Shown: piece by piece, positions 32,159-43,450 of the stretch
Layout: every line of letters starts with the position of its first letter
How positions within the stretch are numbered: the first letter of the stretch is position 1
Assembly: GCA_036924085.1 (NCBI GenBank)
Contig: JAVGWX010000019.1
Location: 8,946,361-9,010,360, forward strand
Direction of reading: 5' to 3'
Source of the DNA: Ariolimax columbianus
Lineage: Eukaryota > Mollusca > Gastropoda > Stylommatophora > Arionidae
Length of the DNA: 64,000 bases
Made by a program: the position numbers and the translations under genes
Notes under the pieces: generated by a model
The model's input: the letters and a program-made list of their open reading frames with translations, nothing else
What the model was told of the DNA's origin: nothing
The model's database searches: none

Positions 32159-33030
32159 CAAAGTTTTCACCTGAACACTGTGACCAGCATAGCATGTCAA
32201 GACAAAGTTTTCACCTGAACACTGTGACTGTCATAGTATGTCAAGGTAAAGTTTTCACCTGAACACTGTGACTGTCATAGTATGTCAAGACAAAGTTTTC
32301 ACCTGAACACTGTGACTGTCATAGTATGTCAAGGTAAAGTTTTCACCTGAACACTGTGACTGTCATAGTATGTCAAGACAAAGTTTTCACCTGAACACTG
32401 TGACAGTCATAGTATGTCAAGACAAAGTTTTCACCTGAACACTGTGACAGTCATAGTATGTCAAGACAAAGTTTTCACCTGAACACTGTGACCATCATAG
32501 TATGTCAAGACAAAGTTTTCACCTGAACACTGTGACCATCATAGTATGTCAAGACAAAGTTTTCACCTGAACACTGTGACCATCATAGTATGTCAAGACA
32601 AAGTTTTCACCTGAACACTGTGACCATCATAGTATGTCAAGACAAAGTTTTCACCTGAACACTGTGACCATCATAGTATGTCAAGACAAAGTTTTCACCT
32701 GAACACTGTGACCATCATAGTATGTCAAGACAAAGTTTTCACCTGAACACTGTGACCATCATAGTATGTCAAGACAAAGTTTTCACCTGAACACTGTGAC
32801 CATCATAGTATGTCAAGACAAAGTTTTCACCTGAACACTGTGACCATCATAGTATGTCAAGACAAAGTTTTCACCTGAACACTGTGACCATCATAGTATG
32901 TCAAGACAAAGTTTTCACCTGAACACTGTGACCATCATAGTATGTCAAGACAAAGTTTTCACCTGAACACTGTGACTGTCATAGTATGTCAAGGTAAAGT
33001 TTTCACCTGAACACTGTGACCAGCAATAGA
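32159..33030. repeat. 44-bp minisatellite, about 20 units
   Basis: The period of 44 bp is measured from 'aaagttttcacc' at 32160 and 32204. Units are nearly identical: 'tgaacactgtgaccatcat', 'agtatgtcaagac', with tgactgtc/tgacagtc variants at the edges. Confidence 0.96.
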
Positions 33031-33108
33031 AGACAAACACAATAATTACAGAAACAAACTTCACATGATAACCCAATTCTTAGACAAGGGATCTCAAACT
33101 CTACTACT

Positions 33109-34143
33109 TTGAGGGGTCACTTTGCAGAAATAGCCAAAGCAAAGATGCACGAAGATCCCATAAACGCACTAACAACACCAAAACCCATCACTACTGTACG
33201 AAAACCTACTTGGAGGCAGGATATATTTCCAGAGGTGGTAGAAAATATACCAGGTATTGCAAACAAAAACTGCCAGACCGAAAAAGAAAGGAGAGACACT
33301 ACCCTAAGCTTCATAACGAAAAGCTACCCAAGCATGGACTGGACCCATGCATACACCGACGGTTCTGTAACAAACACTACACAGAACGGAGGGGCAGGAG
33401 CATTCCTGAACCTACCAAATGGCAGAAAAATAACACTGTCATTCGCTACTGGTAAGTACACAAGCAATTTCAGAGCGGAGGCAGAGGCACTGAGGGCGGC
33501 AGTGGAAGAAATGGCAACACACAGTGAAAATGAGAGCCACATAGTCTTGCTGACAGATGCTCTCGCCGTAGTCACAGCGCTAAAAAGCCAGAAAAACACT
33601 GAGCTTAATGACTTAAGAGCAGCACTCTGCAAACTGTGCCAGCTGTCCGCACCAAAAAGGGTAGTGGTACAGTGGGTTCCGTCACACTGCAACATCCAAG
33701 GCAACGAGGAGGCAGACAGACTGGCAAAAGAAGGTGCAAGGCTACCACAAACAGATACCAGTATGACGTACGAAGAGTCAAAACGGCTTATCAAAGCCAG
33801 GTACATTACCAAATGGGAAACCGAACATACTGGTTACACCAAAAACGATGCCTATTACCAGTTGAACCGAAGAGAGCAGGTCGTTGTCTTCAGACTTCGC
33901 ACTGGCCACAATAGACTGAGGTACCACCTATTCAACAAATTGAAGATAGGGTGTACCGACGAATGCCCGTGCGGTACTGGTAAAATGACCGCTGAACATC
34001 TGCTGCAGAACTGCCCGACATACGAGGATCAGAGAGAGCAGATGTGGCCATTGCCAGTGGAACTGCAAGACAAGCTCTATGGTAGTGGCGAGAGTCTCAG
34101 GATGACCGCCGCTTTTTTCGAAAAAATAATGGTTACTGTCTGA
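33109..34143 (+). pseudogene. RNase H domain ORF of LINE copy c
   Basis: An open frame of 344 residues; the first four come from flanking DNA. It holds a complete-looking type I RNase H: 'YTDGS' (Asp84), 'RAEAEALRAA', 'LLTDAL', 'SHCNIQGNEEADRLAKEG', then the C-terminal Cys/His cluster 'CPCGTGKM..EHLLQNC'. It has no stop and is very similar to copy a, so the insertion is young. No RT domain is present. Confidence 0.9.
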
Positions 34144-34169
34144 CTGTGTACGAAGAAGAAGAAGAAGAA
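33121..34169 (+). mobile_element. RNase H LINE, copy c (5'-truncated)
   Basis: A 10-bp duplication, gaggggtcac, lies at 33111-33120 and 34170-34179. The (GAA)n tail is at the right. The copy starts in the linker between RT and RNase H. Confidence 0.93.
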
Positions 34170-34382
34170 GAGGGGTCACATACAAACACATTTGATGACA
34201 TAAGTAACCCACCACAGCATAGAATGTCTCACATCCATTACCAAGGACTCTATGCTGTTTGTCTGTGGTTTTGTCCTTCCTCAGACTTGAAGAGCTAGCA
34301 CAATCACATTCTCTATATTTGCTACATTTTAAATCTTACTATTAACATGACTCAATGGTACTGGTAATCCTTCATTGGTTTT

Positions 34383-34700
34383 GTTTTGTTTTGTTTTGTT
34401 TTTTTTGTTTTTTTTGTTTTTTTTTGGGAGGGAGGGGGGGGTGGGGGGGGGGGGGGGGGTTTCCATTCGCCTTATTTCTCTAATACCCAAGGCGGTGTGC
34501 GTTGCACTGTGGTTTTTATTTTGCGCCTGTCGGCCTAGTGCATCCAACTTCAGCATGCATTTTATGTAAGGGCCTGCTTCCTCCTCCATTTTCTAAGGGT
34601 TTGCTTCCCCAGGGTAACGGCCGGTGCTGTGATGGGGATCGAACTAGGCACCTTCTGGTTGTGAGCCGTGTCACTTAACCCCTAGCACACGCTATCCCCT
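34383..34700 (-). mobile_element. tRNA-derived SINE-A, copy 3
   Basis: SINE-A body from 'attcgccttatttctc' to 'cacgctatcccc' on plus; promoter head on minus. The tail is unusual: T-rich with a long G/GT tract (34429-34460). Imperfect flanking repeats are cttcattggtttt (34370) and cttcatttgtttg (34701). Confidence 0.85.
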
Positions 34701-34990
34701 CTTCATTTGTTTGTGAATGATTCCTTCTACAGTAATCTCGTGGCTCAGTATTGACATTTTGTTATGATGATTGATCCTTTTATCCCATGCATAAGGCCAT
34801 CACAAGAGTGCTTTTTTTTTTTTTTTTTCCAGTTTTTCAACAGGAAGCCAACAACAGAGTATTTTTAATGGCTATTTTAATAGTGATAGTTTTACATTGT
34901 AAAGTTCTATGAGCATTTTCAGTGGATGCATCAATAGTAATGGTTTTAGTAGAACATTTTCTGCATTAGAACATTTTCAGTGGATGATTC

Positions 34991-36227
34991 TTCTTCTTCT
35001 TCTTCTTCTTCGTACGCAGTCAGACAGTAACCATTATTTTTTCGAAAAAAACAGCCGTCATCCTGAGGCTGTTGATACTGCCATAGAGCTTGTCTAGTGT
35101 TGCCACTGGTGATGGCCACATCTGCTCTCTCTGATCCTCGTATGTCGGGCAGTTCTGCAGCAGATGTTCAGCGGTCATTTTCCCGGTACCGCACGGGCAT
35201 TCGTCGGTGCCACCTATCTTCAATTTGTTGAATAGGTGGTACCTGAGTCTATTGTGACCAGTGCGAAGTCTGAAGACCACGACCTGCTCTTTTCTGTTCA
35301 ACTGGTAATAGGCATCGTTTTTGGTGTAACCAGTATGTTCAGTTTCCCATTTGGTCATGTATCTAGCTCTAATAAGCCGTTTTGACTCTTCGTATGTCAT
35401 ACTAGTATCGGGTTGTGATAGTTTTGCACCTTCTTTTGCCAGTCTGTCTGCCTCCTCGTTGCCTTGGATGTTGCAGTGAGATGGAACCCACTACACCACT
35501 ACTCTTTTTGGTGCGGCCTGCTGGCATAGTTGACAGAGTACTGCTCTTAAATCGTTAAGTTCAGTATTTTTCTGGCTTTTCAGTGCTGTGACAACGGCCA
35601 AGGCATCTGTAAGCAGGACTATGTGGCTTTCATTCCTTTTACCTGTCACCATTTCTTCCACTGCCGCCCTCAGTGCCTATGCCTCCGCTCTGAAATTGCT
35701 TGTGTATTTTCCAGTAGCGAATGACAGTGTTATTTTTCTGCCATTTGGTAGGTTCAGGAATGCTCCTGCCCCTCCGTTCTGTGTTGTATTTGTTGCTGAA
35801 CCGTCGGTGTATGCATGGGTTCAGTCCATGCTTGGGTAGTTTTCCGTAATGAAACTCAGGGTAGTATCTCTTCTTTCTTTTTCAGACTGGCAGTTTTTTG
35901 TTTCTAATACCTGGTATAATTTCTATCACCTCTGGAAATATATGCTGCCTCCAGGTAGGTTTTCGTACAGTAGGGATGGGCTTTGGTGTGGTTAGTGCGT
36001 TCATTGGGTCTTTATGCATCTTTGCTTTGGCTATTTCTGCAAAGTTTCTTCGCTTTAGCTTCCCATTTCCGAAATTGTTTAGTCTCTGGTGCATTGGGTG
36101 GTCAGTCAGTCTTCTGAGTTTCTCTGATTGCAGCTGGGCTCTGCAGTCTCTTCTGTCGGCCATGGATTGCAGTTTTGTAATCTTTTCAAGTTCTACAATT
36201 GGCGTTGACTTCATGCCTCCTGTTATA
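34991..36227 (-). mobile_element. RNase H LINE, copy d (5'-truncated)
   Basis: A 13-bp duplication, cagtggatgattc, lies at 34978-34990 and 36228-36240; the (GAA)n tail is at the left. On the minus strand the reading runs from 'MKSTPIVELEKI' through RNase H to the Cys/His cluster. It is broken into three frames by stops near 35405-35500 and 35690-35830, for example 'tcagtccatg' replacing the Trp codon before 'THAYTDGS'. It is more decayed than copies a and c. Confidence 0.9.
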
Positions 36228-36347
36228 CAGTGGATGATTCAACAGTAATGATTTTACACGGTTAAGATTTATATTAGAACATTTTCTGTGGATATTTCAA
36301 TAGTAATGGTTTTACACGGTGAAGTTTTAGCCTCATACTTTAAAAAG

Positions 36348-36660
36348 TTTTTTCATTCTACGTGTTTGCCTCACTAGTTTTTACTGGAGGAGGCACGCCT
36401 TTTCCACCCCAGACCGTAGTTAATTGGGCGATATTAAGATGAATAAACCAGTGCTTGGATGTATGTGTGCATAAGTATGTACCTATGCTAGGTTTGTGCA
36501 CTCTCAGAAGCCAGCCTAACCAAAGTGCAAAGGAAGGGCATCACCCTGAGGGCGCGTGTGAAAGTTGTGCAAGAGTATGATTGTAGGACAGAGTAAAATG
36601 AAACAGAGTGAGTTAAGAAGAGAGAGGAAGGAGTCCAAGCCCAGAGTTACCCTAGCCTGA
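36348..36660 (-). mobile_element. Family R retroposon, copy 2 (diverged)
   Basis: Same order of blocks as copy 1 ('gtttgcctcactag', 'gtatgtacctatgctagg', 'gggcgcgtgtgaaag') with many differences. No clear duplication of the target was found. Confidence 0.7.
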
Positions 36661-36696
36661 TACACATAATATCTTTTATGATATGCTCAGTAGGCT

Positions 36697-37024
36697 TCTT
36701 TTTTTTTTTTTTTTGCTTAGATGTTTGCCTCACTAGTTTCTACTGGCGGAGGCGCGCCATTTTCCACCCCAGACCGTAGTCATTTGGGCGATATCAGGAC
36801 GCATAAACCAGTGCTTGGATGCATGTGTGCATCTGTATGTACCTATGCTAGGTTTGTGCGCCCTCAGAAGCTAGCCCAACCAAAGTGCTATGGAAGGGCT
36901 TTACCACGAGGGCGCGTGTGAAAGTTGTGCAAGGGTGTGACTGTGGGATAGAGTCAAATGAAACAGAGTGAGGTGAGAAGAGAGAGAACGGTGAGCATCC
37001 TTGTGGAGATCTGAGCGACCAACC
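36697..37024 (-). mobile_element. Family R retroposon, copy 3
   Basis: A 13-bp duplication, tgctcagtaggct, at 36684-36696 and 37025-37037 defines a 328-bp element with a poly-A tail on the minus strand. It is close in sequence to copy 1. Confidence 0.85.
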
Positions 37025-37039
37025 TGCTCAGTAGGCTAC

Positions 37040-37910
37040 ATATGTCTTAGTCTTTTTAACCTTGTTGATTTATTAGCATAGTGGTAGAGTATTTGCTTTT
37101 CATTTCAAAAGTGCAGGGTTTCTCTTCCATTACCTGTACGCTGCAGCTGTAAATGGGTACCTGACTTTGCACCTGATGAATGCTTTTTGATCATAACATA
37201 AGTTTCGTTCAATCTTTTGTTCCAACCCAGTATCTGAACCACATTTTCCGATGGTATGATACTCTTAGTTAACATTTATAACCTCTTATCTCCCTTTTAC
37301 ACATCACGCACATTGCAGCCCCTGAAATTAAAACTCTCATTTTAGATAAATCTGAACAGTTAACATACTACTTTTCTATCTTTCCTGACTGTCACATGTC
37401 ATAATGTTGTTGCTGCACAACATTGTGCTCCTCACTATATTATCAATGTATTTGTGTTTTGCTTTCCTTTGCCCTGAAGCTAAACATTCTCTCTCTTTGT
37501 TGTCCTCAATCTTTATTTTCCAACATTTTGTGTCTGTTGTCACAATGTTTTAAAGTCAAGATTAGCATTAAGGTTGGGTGCAACATAGTAGTCAAGACAC
37601 CATCTCACACCCATCTGGTTGGTTGGCTGGTTATTGATCCAGCGGCCTATGGGCTCCTGCCCTTTGGCCCAATGCCATATAGTGGTATCTGCAAGTGTTT
37701 GTAAGCTGTTGTTTAGTTCTGTACAAAGTGTTCCATTTGTTTGGGCTCAGAGGAAGAAGCTCTTTCCTAACACCTGCAAGAACCAGACATTCAAAAAGAT
37801 GAGGCTCAACAGTTTCATAGGGATGTGTGCTTTGGTCTCTCCTTTTCAAGAGGTTGATGTTGTCTTTGGGATGGCCATATGTTTATAGCCATGCATCTAG
37901 AAACAGGCTG
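37040..37910. other. No gene recognised
   Basis: Short ORFs only; none has a recognised domain. Confidence 0.45.
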
Positions 37911-37914
37911 TCCT

Positions 37915-38035
37915 GCAGTTGCTGATCAACAAGAGGGAGATTGGCACTGTGATCCCTGCAGTGATGAGCCTGCTGATTAGCCTTGCATTGCACTACAGTA
38001 AGGAGAAGTCCACCCTCTTCTGTATGACCTAAAAT
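37915..38035 (-). repeat. Dispersed repeat family B, partial copy
   Basis: 'cactgtgatccctgcagt' and 'attgcactacag' align with the reversed family B copies at 41390 and 58155. Short and diverged. Nothing is recognised in 38036-38335. Confidence 0.5.
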
Positions 38036-38337
38036 GCAAGAGGTCCCACCGTAAACTTGCTATCAGAGAAGATTCATCAGGAGATAAGATCCCAGCATGA
38101 ATAACTTAAACAGCAGCACAGTTTTACTTGACCATACCGGTTGTCAAAACATGCAATCCAAAAATATAGACTCATCCAATTTTCCAATGTGAAAACATGG
38201 ATGAGATGTGAATATGCTTCATCATACTACATAGATAATGTGATAGGAAAAAAGCCACAACACAGATGGGAACACAAAAAGAAATAACACAGAGATGTAG
38301 AAAAATATGTAGAGCTAGAAGCACAAATGCAATAGTG

Positions 38338-38728
38338 ATTAATCTTAGTCGACCTGTACTTCTACAGGGGCAGATGTCCCTGTGCAGGTACCAGCCTTGG
38401 TATGAGCTGGATGTAGCTGGGAAAAGGGTTTCCTGCTTAGCGGGCCAGGCTTGAGCAGCTTAATACTCCATTGTGTTGGGACAAGCACTTACTGAAGAAT
38501 GTGGTTAACCGATGTGCGAGTCCATCTTAATAGACTCAAACACTAGAGCAAAGTAGACCATTAGCCTGTTAGGCGCCATCTATGCTGCTCTAAACAAACC
38601 ACCTAACCATGGCCGTTGTTATGCCATGTCACACAGTTAGTCGCCTGTTATGACATGCTCTCTGTGAGGCAGTGGTCCTATTCTTGTCCTTATCATACAC
38701 AAAGACTCCGGCAGACCACTTAGACTCA
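38338..38728. repeat. Dispersed repeat family E, copy 3 (longest)
   Basis: The reference copy for family E; about 385 bp matching 22083-22441. Contains 'gtcgacctgtacttctacag', 'ggttaaccgatgtgcgagt' and 'gacatgctctctgtgagg'. Confidence 0.75.
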
Positions 38729-38754
38729 CATCGGTAAAAACCACCTTTCCAGAA

Positions 38755-38820
38755 ACTGGTTGTATACAGACTCTGTAGAGTCTTCTAAACCAGTATAAAG
38801 AAGTTAAATGAAGTTAAGGT
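38755..38820 (+). pseudogene. CR1-like 3' UTR fragment, copy 3
   Basis: 'aactggttgtatacagactc', 'gtcttctaaaccagtataaag' match the end of 29662-29890; the coding end is missing. The stretch 38821-39085 holds nothing recognised. Confidence 0.7.
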
Positions 38821-39101
38821 GTTATGCCTTTTTATGTAACCAAAATATCTTGACTCTCCGACTGATTGTGTTCACAGATTTTATTTGCACCACTAATTTC
38901 TCCAAGACTTCCTTATTTGTTTTCCTTTCTGTTCAGGAGATGCATCATATTCTTCTTTATGTATAATGACATCATTTCTAAGTCATCAATTCTCTTCTCC
39001 AATCGTTTGTTCGTTGTCCATGTTTCTTTTCCATATAGATGAGTATACATAACACTGAACCATCCTCATTTTTAATTTTTAAGTGACTTGTTTAGATATA
39101 T

Positions 39102-39352
39102 ATATTTTTTTTTTGGTGTTCGCCTTATTTCCCTTATCCTCAAGGAGGTGTGCGTTGCACTGTGGTTTTTATTTTGCGCCTATCGACCCAGTGCATCCGA
39201 CTTCAGCATGCATTTTATGTAAGGGTCTGCTTCCTCCTGCATTTTCTAAGGGTTTGTTTCCCCGGGGTAATGGCCGGTGCTGTGATGGGGATCGAACCCA
39301 ACACCTTCGGGTTGTGAGCCGTGCCACTTAACCACTAGGCCATGCCGTCCCC
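39102..39352 (-). mobile_element. tRNA-derived SINE-A, copy 4
   Basis: A perfect 13-bp duplication, tgtttagatatat, at 39089-39101 and 39353-39365. On the minus strand: 'ggggacggcatggcctagtg' head, A box, B box ggttcgatccc, core and a short poly(A). This is the best-delimited SINE-A copy, about 250 bp. Confidence 0.93.
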
Positions 39353-39698
39353 TGTTTAGATATATGATTCATGTTAGTGGTAGCAGGCTATCCAAATTCT
39401 CTCCCCGATTTCCATTTTTCATTTCCCATTTTCTGTTGATATATTTCTAAGATAGGAGAAGCTATTGATCTTTTTCAGTATTTTACCATCTATTTTTGCC
39501 TGTAGAATAGATTTTGAGTGATGTCACAATACTGGGTACATAACACCTACATGATTTAATGGTGAACCAAGAGAAGCAATCAAGGCAATGAATAAATTGA
39601 TTTTGTCATCAGAGCTAGGTAATTAATATCTTCTACAACTGTCTTAATGCACATGTTTTGTAGTAATGATGAAAGGTCATGTGTTTAAACACAAATTC

Positions 39699-40057
39699 TT
39701 CTTCTTCTTCTGCGTTTGTTCTCAATCTCCCACTACCAAACCCTGAAAGGGCTTAAGTAGCAGAATGTAGTCCAGAAAACGGAATGCGTTGTGTCGTAGT
39801 TTACAGCTTGACTGTGATATTTGCACCGTTCGGTCCAACACATCCGACTTCAGCAAGCATTTTTTGAGTACCGGGTTAGCATTCCCTCTTCGATCCCTTC
39901 TCCTTTGCCAGTATACCCTGCTGCAGCCTGTTATCCAGGATCACTATGTGGAGGTGTAGAAGGGTCTTGGCAGCTCTGGTTCGCTGGCCCTGACGCTAGC
40001 AGTCAGCTATGGGTCGCTGACCACTGCAGCTCATGCGCTGCTTAGCATCTTGATCCC
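39699..40057 (-). mobile_element. SINE-V, full-length 359-bp copy
   Basis: A 12-bp duplication, aaacacaaattc, at 39687-39698 and 40058-40069. On the minus strand it starts 'gggatcaagatgctaagcag', contains 'catagctgactgctagcgtc', 'tagtgatcctggataacagg', the core 'gctgaagtcggatg', then 'gtagtttacag' reversed, and ends in a cgcagaagaagaagaa tail. There is no coding capacity. A clear tRNA-like promoter was not found; a weak B-box-like 'ggatcgaagag' lies mid-element. The region 39366-39686 holds nothing recognised. Confidence 0.85.
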
Positions 40058-40104
40058 AAACACAAATTCAATGGCGCAAGGTGTTTCTAATTCAAAACTG
40101 GAGT

Positions 40105-40325
40105 TCTTTCCCAGACTCTGATCCTAAGGATACAGTTCTCTAATTATCCAATTACCTCTTGTCCAGTCTCTAATCCTTAGAATATGGTTCTCTAACTATC
40201 CAATTGCCTCTTGTCCAGACTCTAATCCTTAGAATACAGTTCTCCAACTATCCAATTGCCTCTTGTCCAGACTCTAATCCTTAGGATACAGTTATCTAAC
40301 TATCCAATTGCTTCATGTCCAGTGT
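40105..40325. repeat. 52-bp minisatellite, about 4 units
   Basis: The period of 52 bp is measured from 'tctaatcctt' at 40169 and 40221. Units contain 'tccaattgcctcttgtccag'. Confidence 0.88.
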
Positions 40326-40439
40326 AAGGTAAATCCTATTATCTATATGTAACTGCTATAATCTCTTTGCAAACAGCACAATGTTTTATAACAAAAAGTA
40401 TAACAACATTGACAATTATGGCTTATACCATGTCAAACA

Positions 40440-40590
40440 AGAAAATAAACTATACCTATGTTACAACCAAAAGGTCTTTATCAAGGACAAAGAGTCAAAA
40501 CAAATCAAAACAGATAACACAATTATTCATTTGTTTCTATGCAGTGCGTGTTGTTCTTGTCCCTGATAAAGTTCTTTTGGCCGCAGCATA
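40440..40590. repeat. Imperfect inverted repeat (fold-back)
   Basis: The arm 'caaccaaaaggtctttatca' near 40467 is the imperfect reverse complement of 'tgataaagttcttttgg' near 40564. The same 'caggg/aggacaaag' motif occurs in the inverted repeat at 43451-43690. Confidence 0.5.
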
Positions 40591-40725
40591 GTTTTCACTC
40601 GTGTTCTTGTTCCAACATGGTATCTGGGCCATACTCGTGTATGCTTTTATACTTTTTAATTTTACTTTCAGTTCTATCGCAGCCTCGCCATATAATATTT
40701 TTATCCTATGTAAAAAGTACAATGT

Positions 40726-40987
40726 CTTGTTCTTCTTCTTCGTACGCAGTGAGACAGTAACCATTATTTTTTTGAAAAAAGCGGCGGTCATCCTGAGGCT
40801 GACGACACTGCCATAGAGCTTGTCTTGCAGTTCCACTGGTGATGGCCACATCTGCTCTCTCTGATCCTCGTATGTCGGGCAGTTCTGCAGCAGATGTTCA
40901 GCGGTCATTTTACCAGTACCGCACGGGCATTCGTCAGTACCACCTATCTTCAATTTGTTGAATAGGTGGTACCTCAGTCTATTGTGG
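40726..40987 (-). mobile_element. RNase H LINE, copy e (short 3' piece)
   Basis: A 13-bp duplication, aaaagtacaatgt, at 40713-40725 and 40988-41000. Only the C-terminal 70 codons remain, including 'CPCGTGKM' and 'EHLLQNCPTY', plus the (GAA)n tail. Confidence 0.92.
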
Positions 40988-41389
40988 AAAAGTACAATGT
41001 AAATCTAACATTTATGATCTGCACTAGGCCAGGTTGTTTAATTTTGTTTACCTATTCCCCCTAACATTTCCCTGAAGGCTCTATGTGTAACAGATAATAG
41101 AACATGCCCGCTACCACACTGAAGACACATCATAAAAGGCAGCTAACAGTGTAGTCTAGACCCTGTAGCGTAGGAGGCTTTCCAACTCAAGCTTTGCATA
41201 CCCCAGCAGTCACGCTGGCCGACTGAGTGTTGGGTTAAAAAGAACGTTTTCGAAGCAATACCCAAAATATGATGCCTGAATACAAGAGTGAATAAGGATG
41301 TGAAGATGAAGAGAAAGAATATTATTTTATTTATTTTCTGGACAAAATATTCTAAACAGATTCACTCCACAGAGCCAATTTATTGGGGG

Positions 41390-41672
41390 AAAGAAATATA
41401 ATGGAAGACCGTTGACCGTCACCTCGACTTTCCCATAGTCCTGCCTGCAAACAGGCTGTTTTCATGGCAGCATGACTAACGAGGTGAGGAACCAATGTGA
41501 TCCCCGTAGTAGTGAGACACATGCAGATGAAGCCAGCATAGCACAACTGCCTGTAGGACAATCCACCCTCATCCGCATGCTCAGTATGTGAGGAAAGCTA
41601 CAACAAACCACCACTTAACATTCTTTTCAGGACGCACAATATAGTAAATCTACTCATTGTGGGCATTCAGCA
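41390..41672 (-). repeat. Dispersed repeat family B, copy 3
   Basis: The reverse complement aligns with 7940-8265 and 21541-21875: 'tgaccgtcacctcgac', 'caaacaggctgttttcatgg', 'tgtgatccccgtagtag', 'cattgtgggcattc'. Nothing is recognised in 41001-41389. Confidence 0.75.
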
Positions 41673-41689
41673 ATAAGAAGCCAGAACCA

Positions 41690-42040
41690 TCCTACGAAGT
41701 CAATTTGCCTGAGATATAGATACCAGGAAGTCAGTTTACCTGTGAGTTAGTACTAAATCATAACAGCATGTCAGTTTTACCTTTGATTAAAGACTGGACC
41801 ATACCAGGATGTCTGTTTACCTGTGACTTGAAACTGGACCATACCAGGATGTCTGTTTACCTGTGACTTGAGACTGGACCATACCAGGATGTCTGTTTAC
41901 CTTGACTTAAGAATAAACCATACTAGAATGTCAGATTTACCTAAGACTTAAAACTGAACCATACTAGGATGTCAGTTTACCTGCGACTTGAGCGAGACTG
42001 AATTAATACCATGATGTAAATTTACCTGTGGCTAAAGATG
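41690..42040. repeat. 40-bp minisatellite, about 8 units
   Basis: Units of about 40 bp with 'ggatgtctgtttacctgtg' and 'actggaccatacca'. Central units are nearly identical and outer units diverged. Confidence 0.9.
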
Positions 42041-42655
42041 ACAATATGCATATGCTGCTAAAAGTATGTGTTTTATCTATATAAAATGAATACTTCCTGT
42101 TTACTGTGTCTTGGCCACTCAAGTGTTACATGGCCCAAAAGAGGAGCAAAGATTAGTAACGCTGTAACCTGCCTGGCATGTCGCAAGAGTCAACTAAGAG
42201 GGTTGGTCATGGGGCTGTCTACTCCATTCTGTAGACACTTTAACCCCAATAACTTCAATAAATATAGGCAGACCAATTTTTGCTGACTTGGCATGCATTT
42301 GTTGAAGACCTATGCTCCACATGGAGCTGAAAAAGGATTGATTGACTGATTGATGATTCCCCAGTCTTGGGTGATTAGCATGAAATACTAATGTTCTGAC
42401 AGGTCTGCTTATAAGACACAAAGAAGTCCACATTGCAGATGTAAAGATGACATAACCATAAATACTACAACACAGACTTACAATAACAGACATAACACAC
42501 TTGGCCAATGAAAGGTGACTTCAGTTCACAACCACATTGGAAAAAAATAAGTAGTTACATTCTAACAGGTACACTATAATACAAAATTATAAGGGTTAAT
42601 TCAAGATGGTCTTAATATAACTAAAAGAGCTGAATCTGTGGTTTAAATATAATAG
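42041..42655. other. No gene recognised
   Basis: The part around 42150-42330 ('ggcatgtcgcaagag', 'ccaatttttgctgacttgg') has the look of an interspersed repeat but has no second copy in this window. Confidence 0.35.
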
Positions 42656-42656
42656 T

Positions 42657-42765
42657 GTGATTTAACTGATGTGTGACTCCATCTTAATAGATTCAAACAC
42701 TAGAACTAAGTAGACCTGCAGCCAGTTAGGCGCCATCTATAGCTGCTCTTAGCAAACCACCTGGG
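42657..42765. repeat. Dispersed repeat family E, fragment
   Basis: 'ctgatgtgtgactccatctt', 'agttaggcgccatctat' and 'caaaccacct' match the middle of family E. The region 42770-43445 contains a 78-residue ORF without recognisable domains. Confidence 0.65.
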
Positions 42766-43450
42766 GAAAGTTACAAATAATTTGGCTAGAGTTTTAGCTC
42801 CAATTTTGTTCGGCCAGCCACCATTTTCAATTTCCAACTGTCAAAGAATTTGTAATGTGCTTGCTACTGAACACAGGATTCCGATCTTACTACCCAGAGA
42901 TCAGAATAATTTTTACCAGAAGATCAATGTGAAAGAAATCCCGTTTGATGAGACAAACCTACCTAACACCAACACAGAAGAGGAGGTCATGGAGGCAATA
43001 AGGTACAACCTAGAATAGAGAAACATAAAACAGGTGTGCTAGTTTTCTTCGGCAATGAAAATAACAACATTTAGAAACAAGCTGTTGGAACTGCAGTGAT
43101 AGTGTCAGTGATAATAACAACAGCCACAACAAGAATGAAGACAAATCAGTAATTTTAATCTATCATTATTAATATTACAAACTTGGTACTCAAAACTTCT
43201 TCAGCATACATGTCAACGTGTACGGGTGACCAGTAATTTGTATAAGTGTTGTGCATTTCCTTTTTCGTTTATCAGACAACCATATATCATTGTAAATGAG
43301 GTATTTGTTTCTAAGGAGATTTCTTCTTTTAAATGTCATCAATATATTTGATCTCTTTCATGTCTCAGTTTTATTGAAAATAACAAATAAATCAATTGAA
43401 GCTACATCAGCACTGAAGGTCAATAGGTGATGGCAAAATATATCAAGAAT

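Noticed and set aside
32159..33030. CRISPR-like array
   Set aside because: The 44-bp units are contiguous with no unique spacers, and the setting is eukaryotic.
42782..43018. 78-residue ORF as a gene
   Set aside because: No domain, no signal sequence and no neighbouring exon-like features; left as unassigned.
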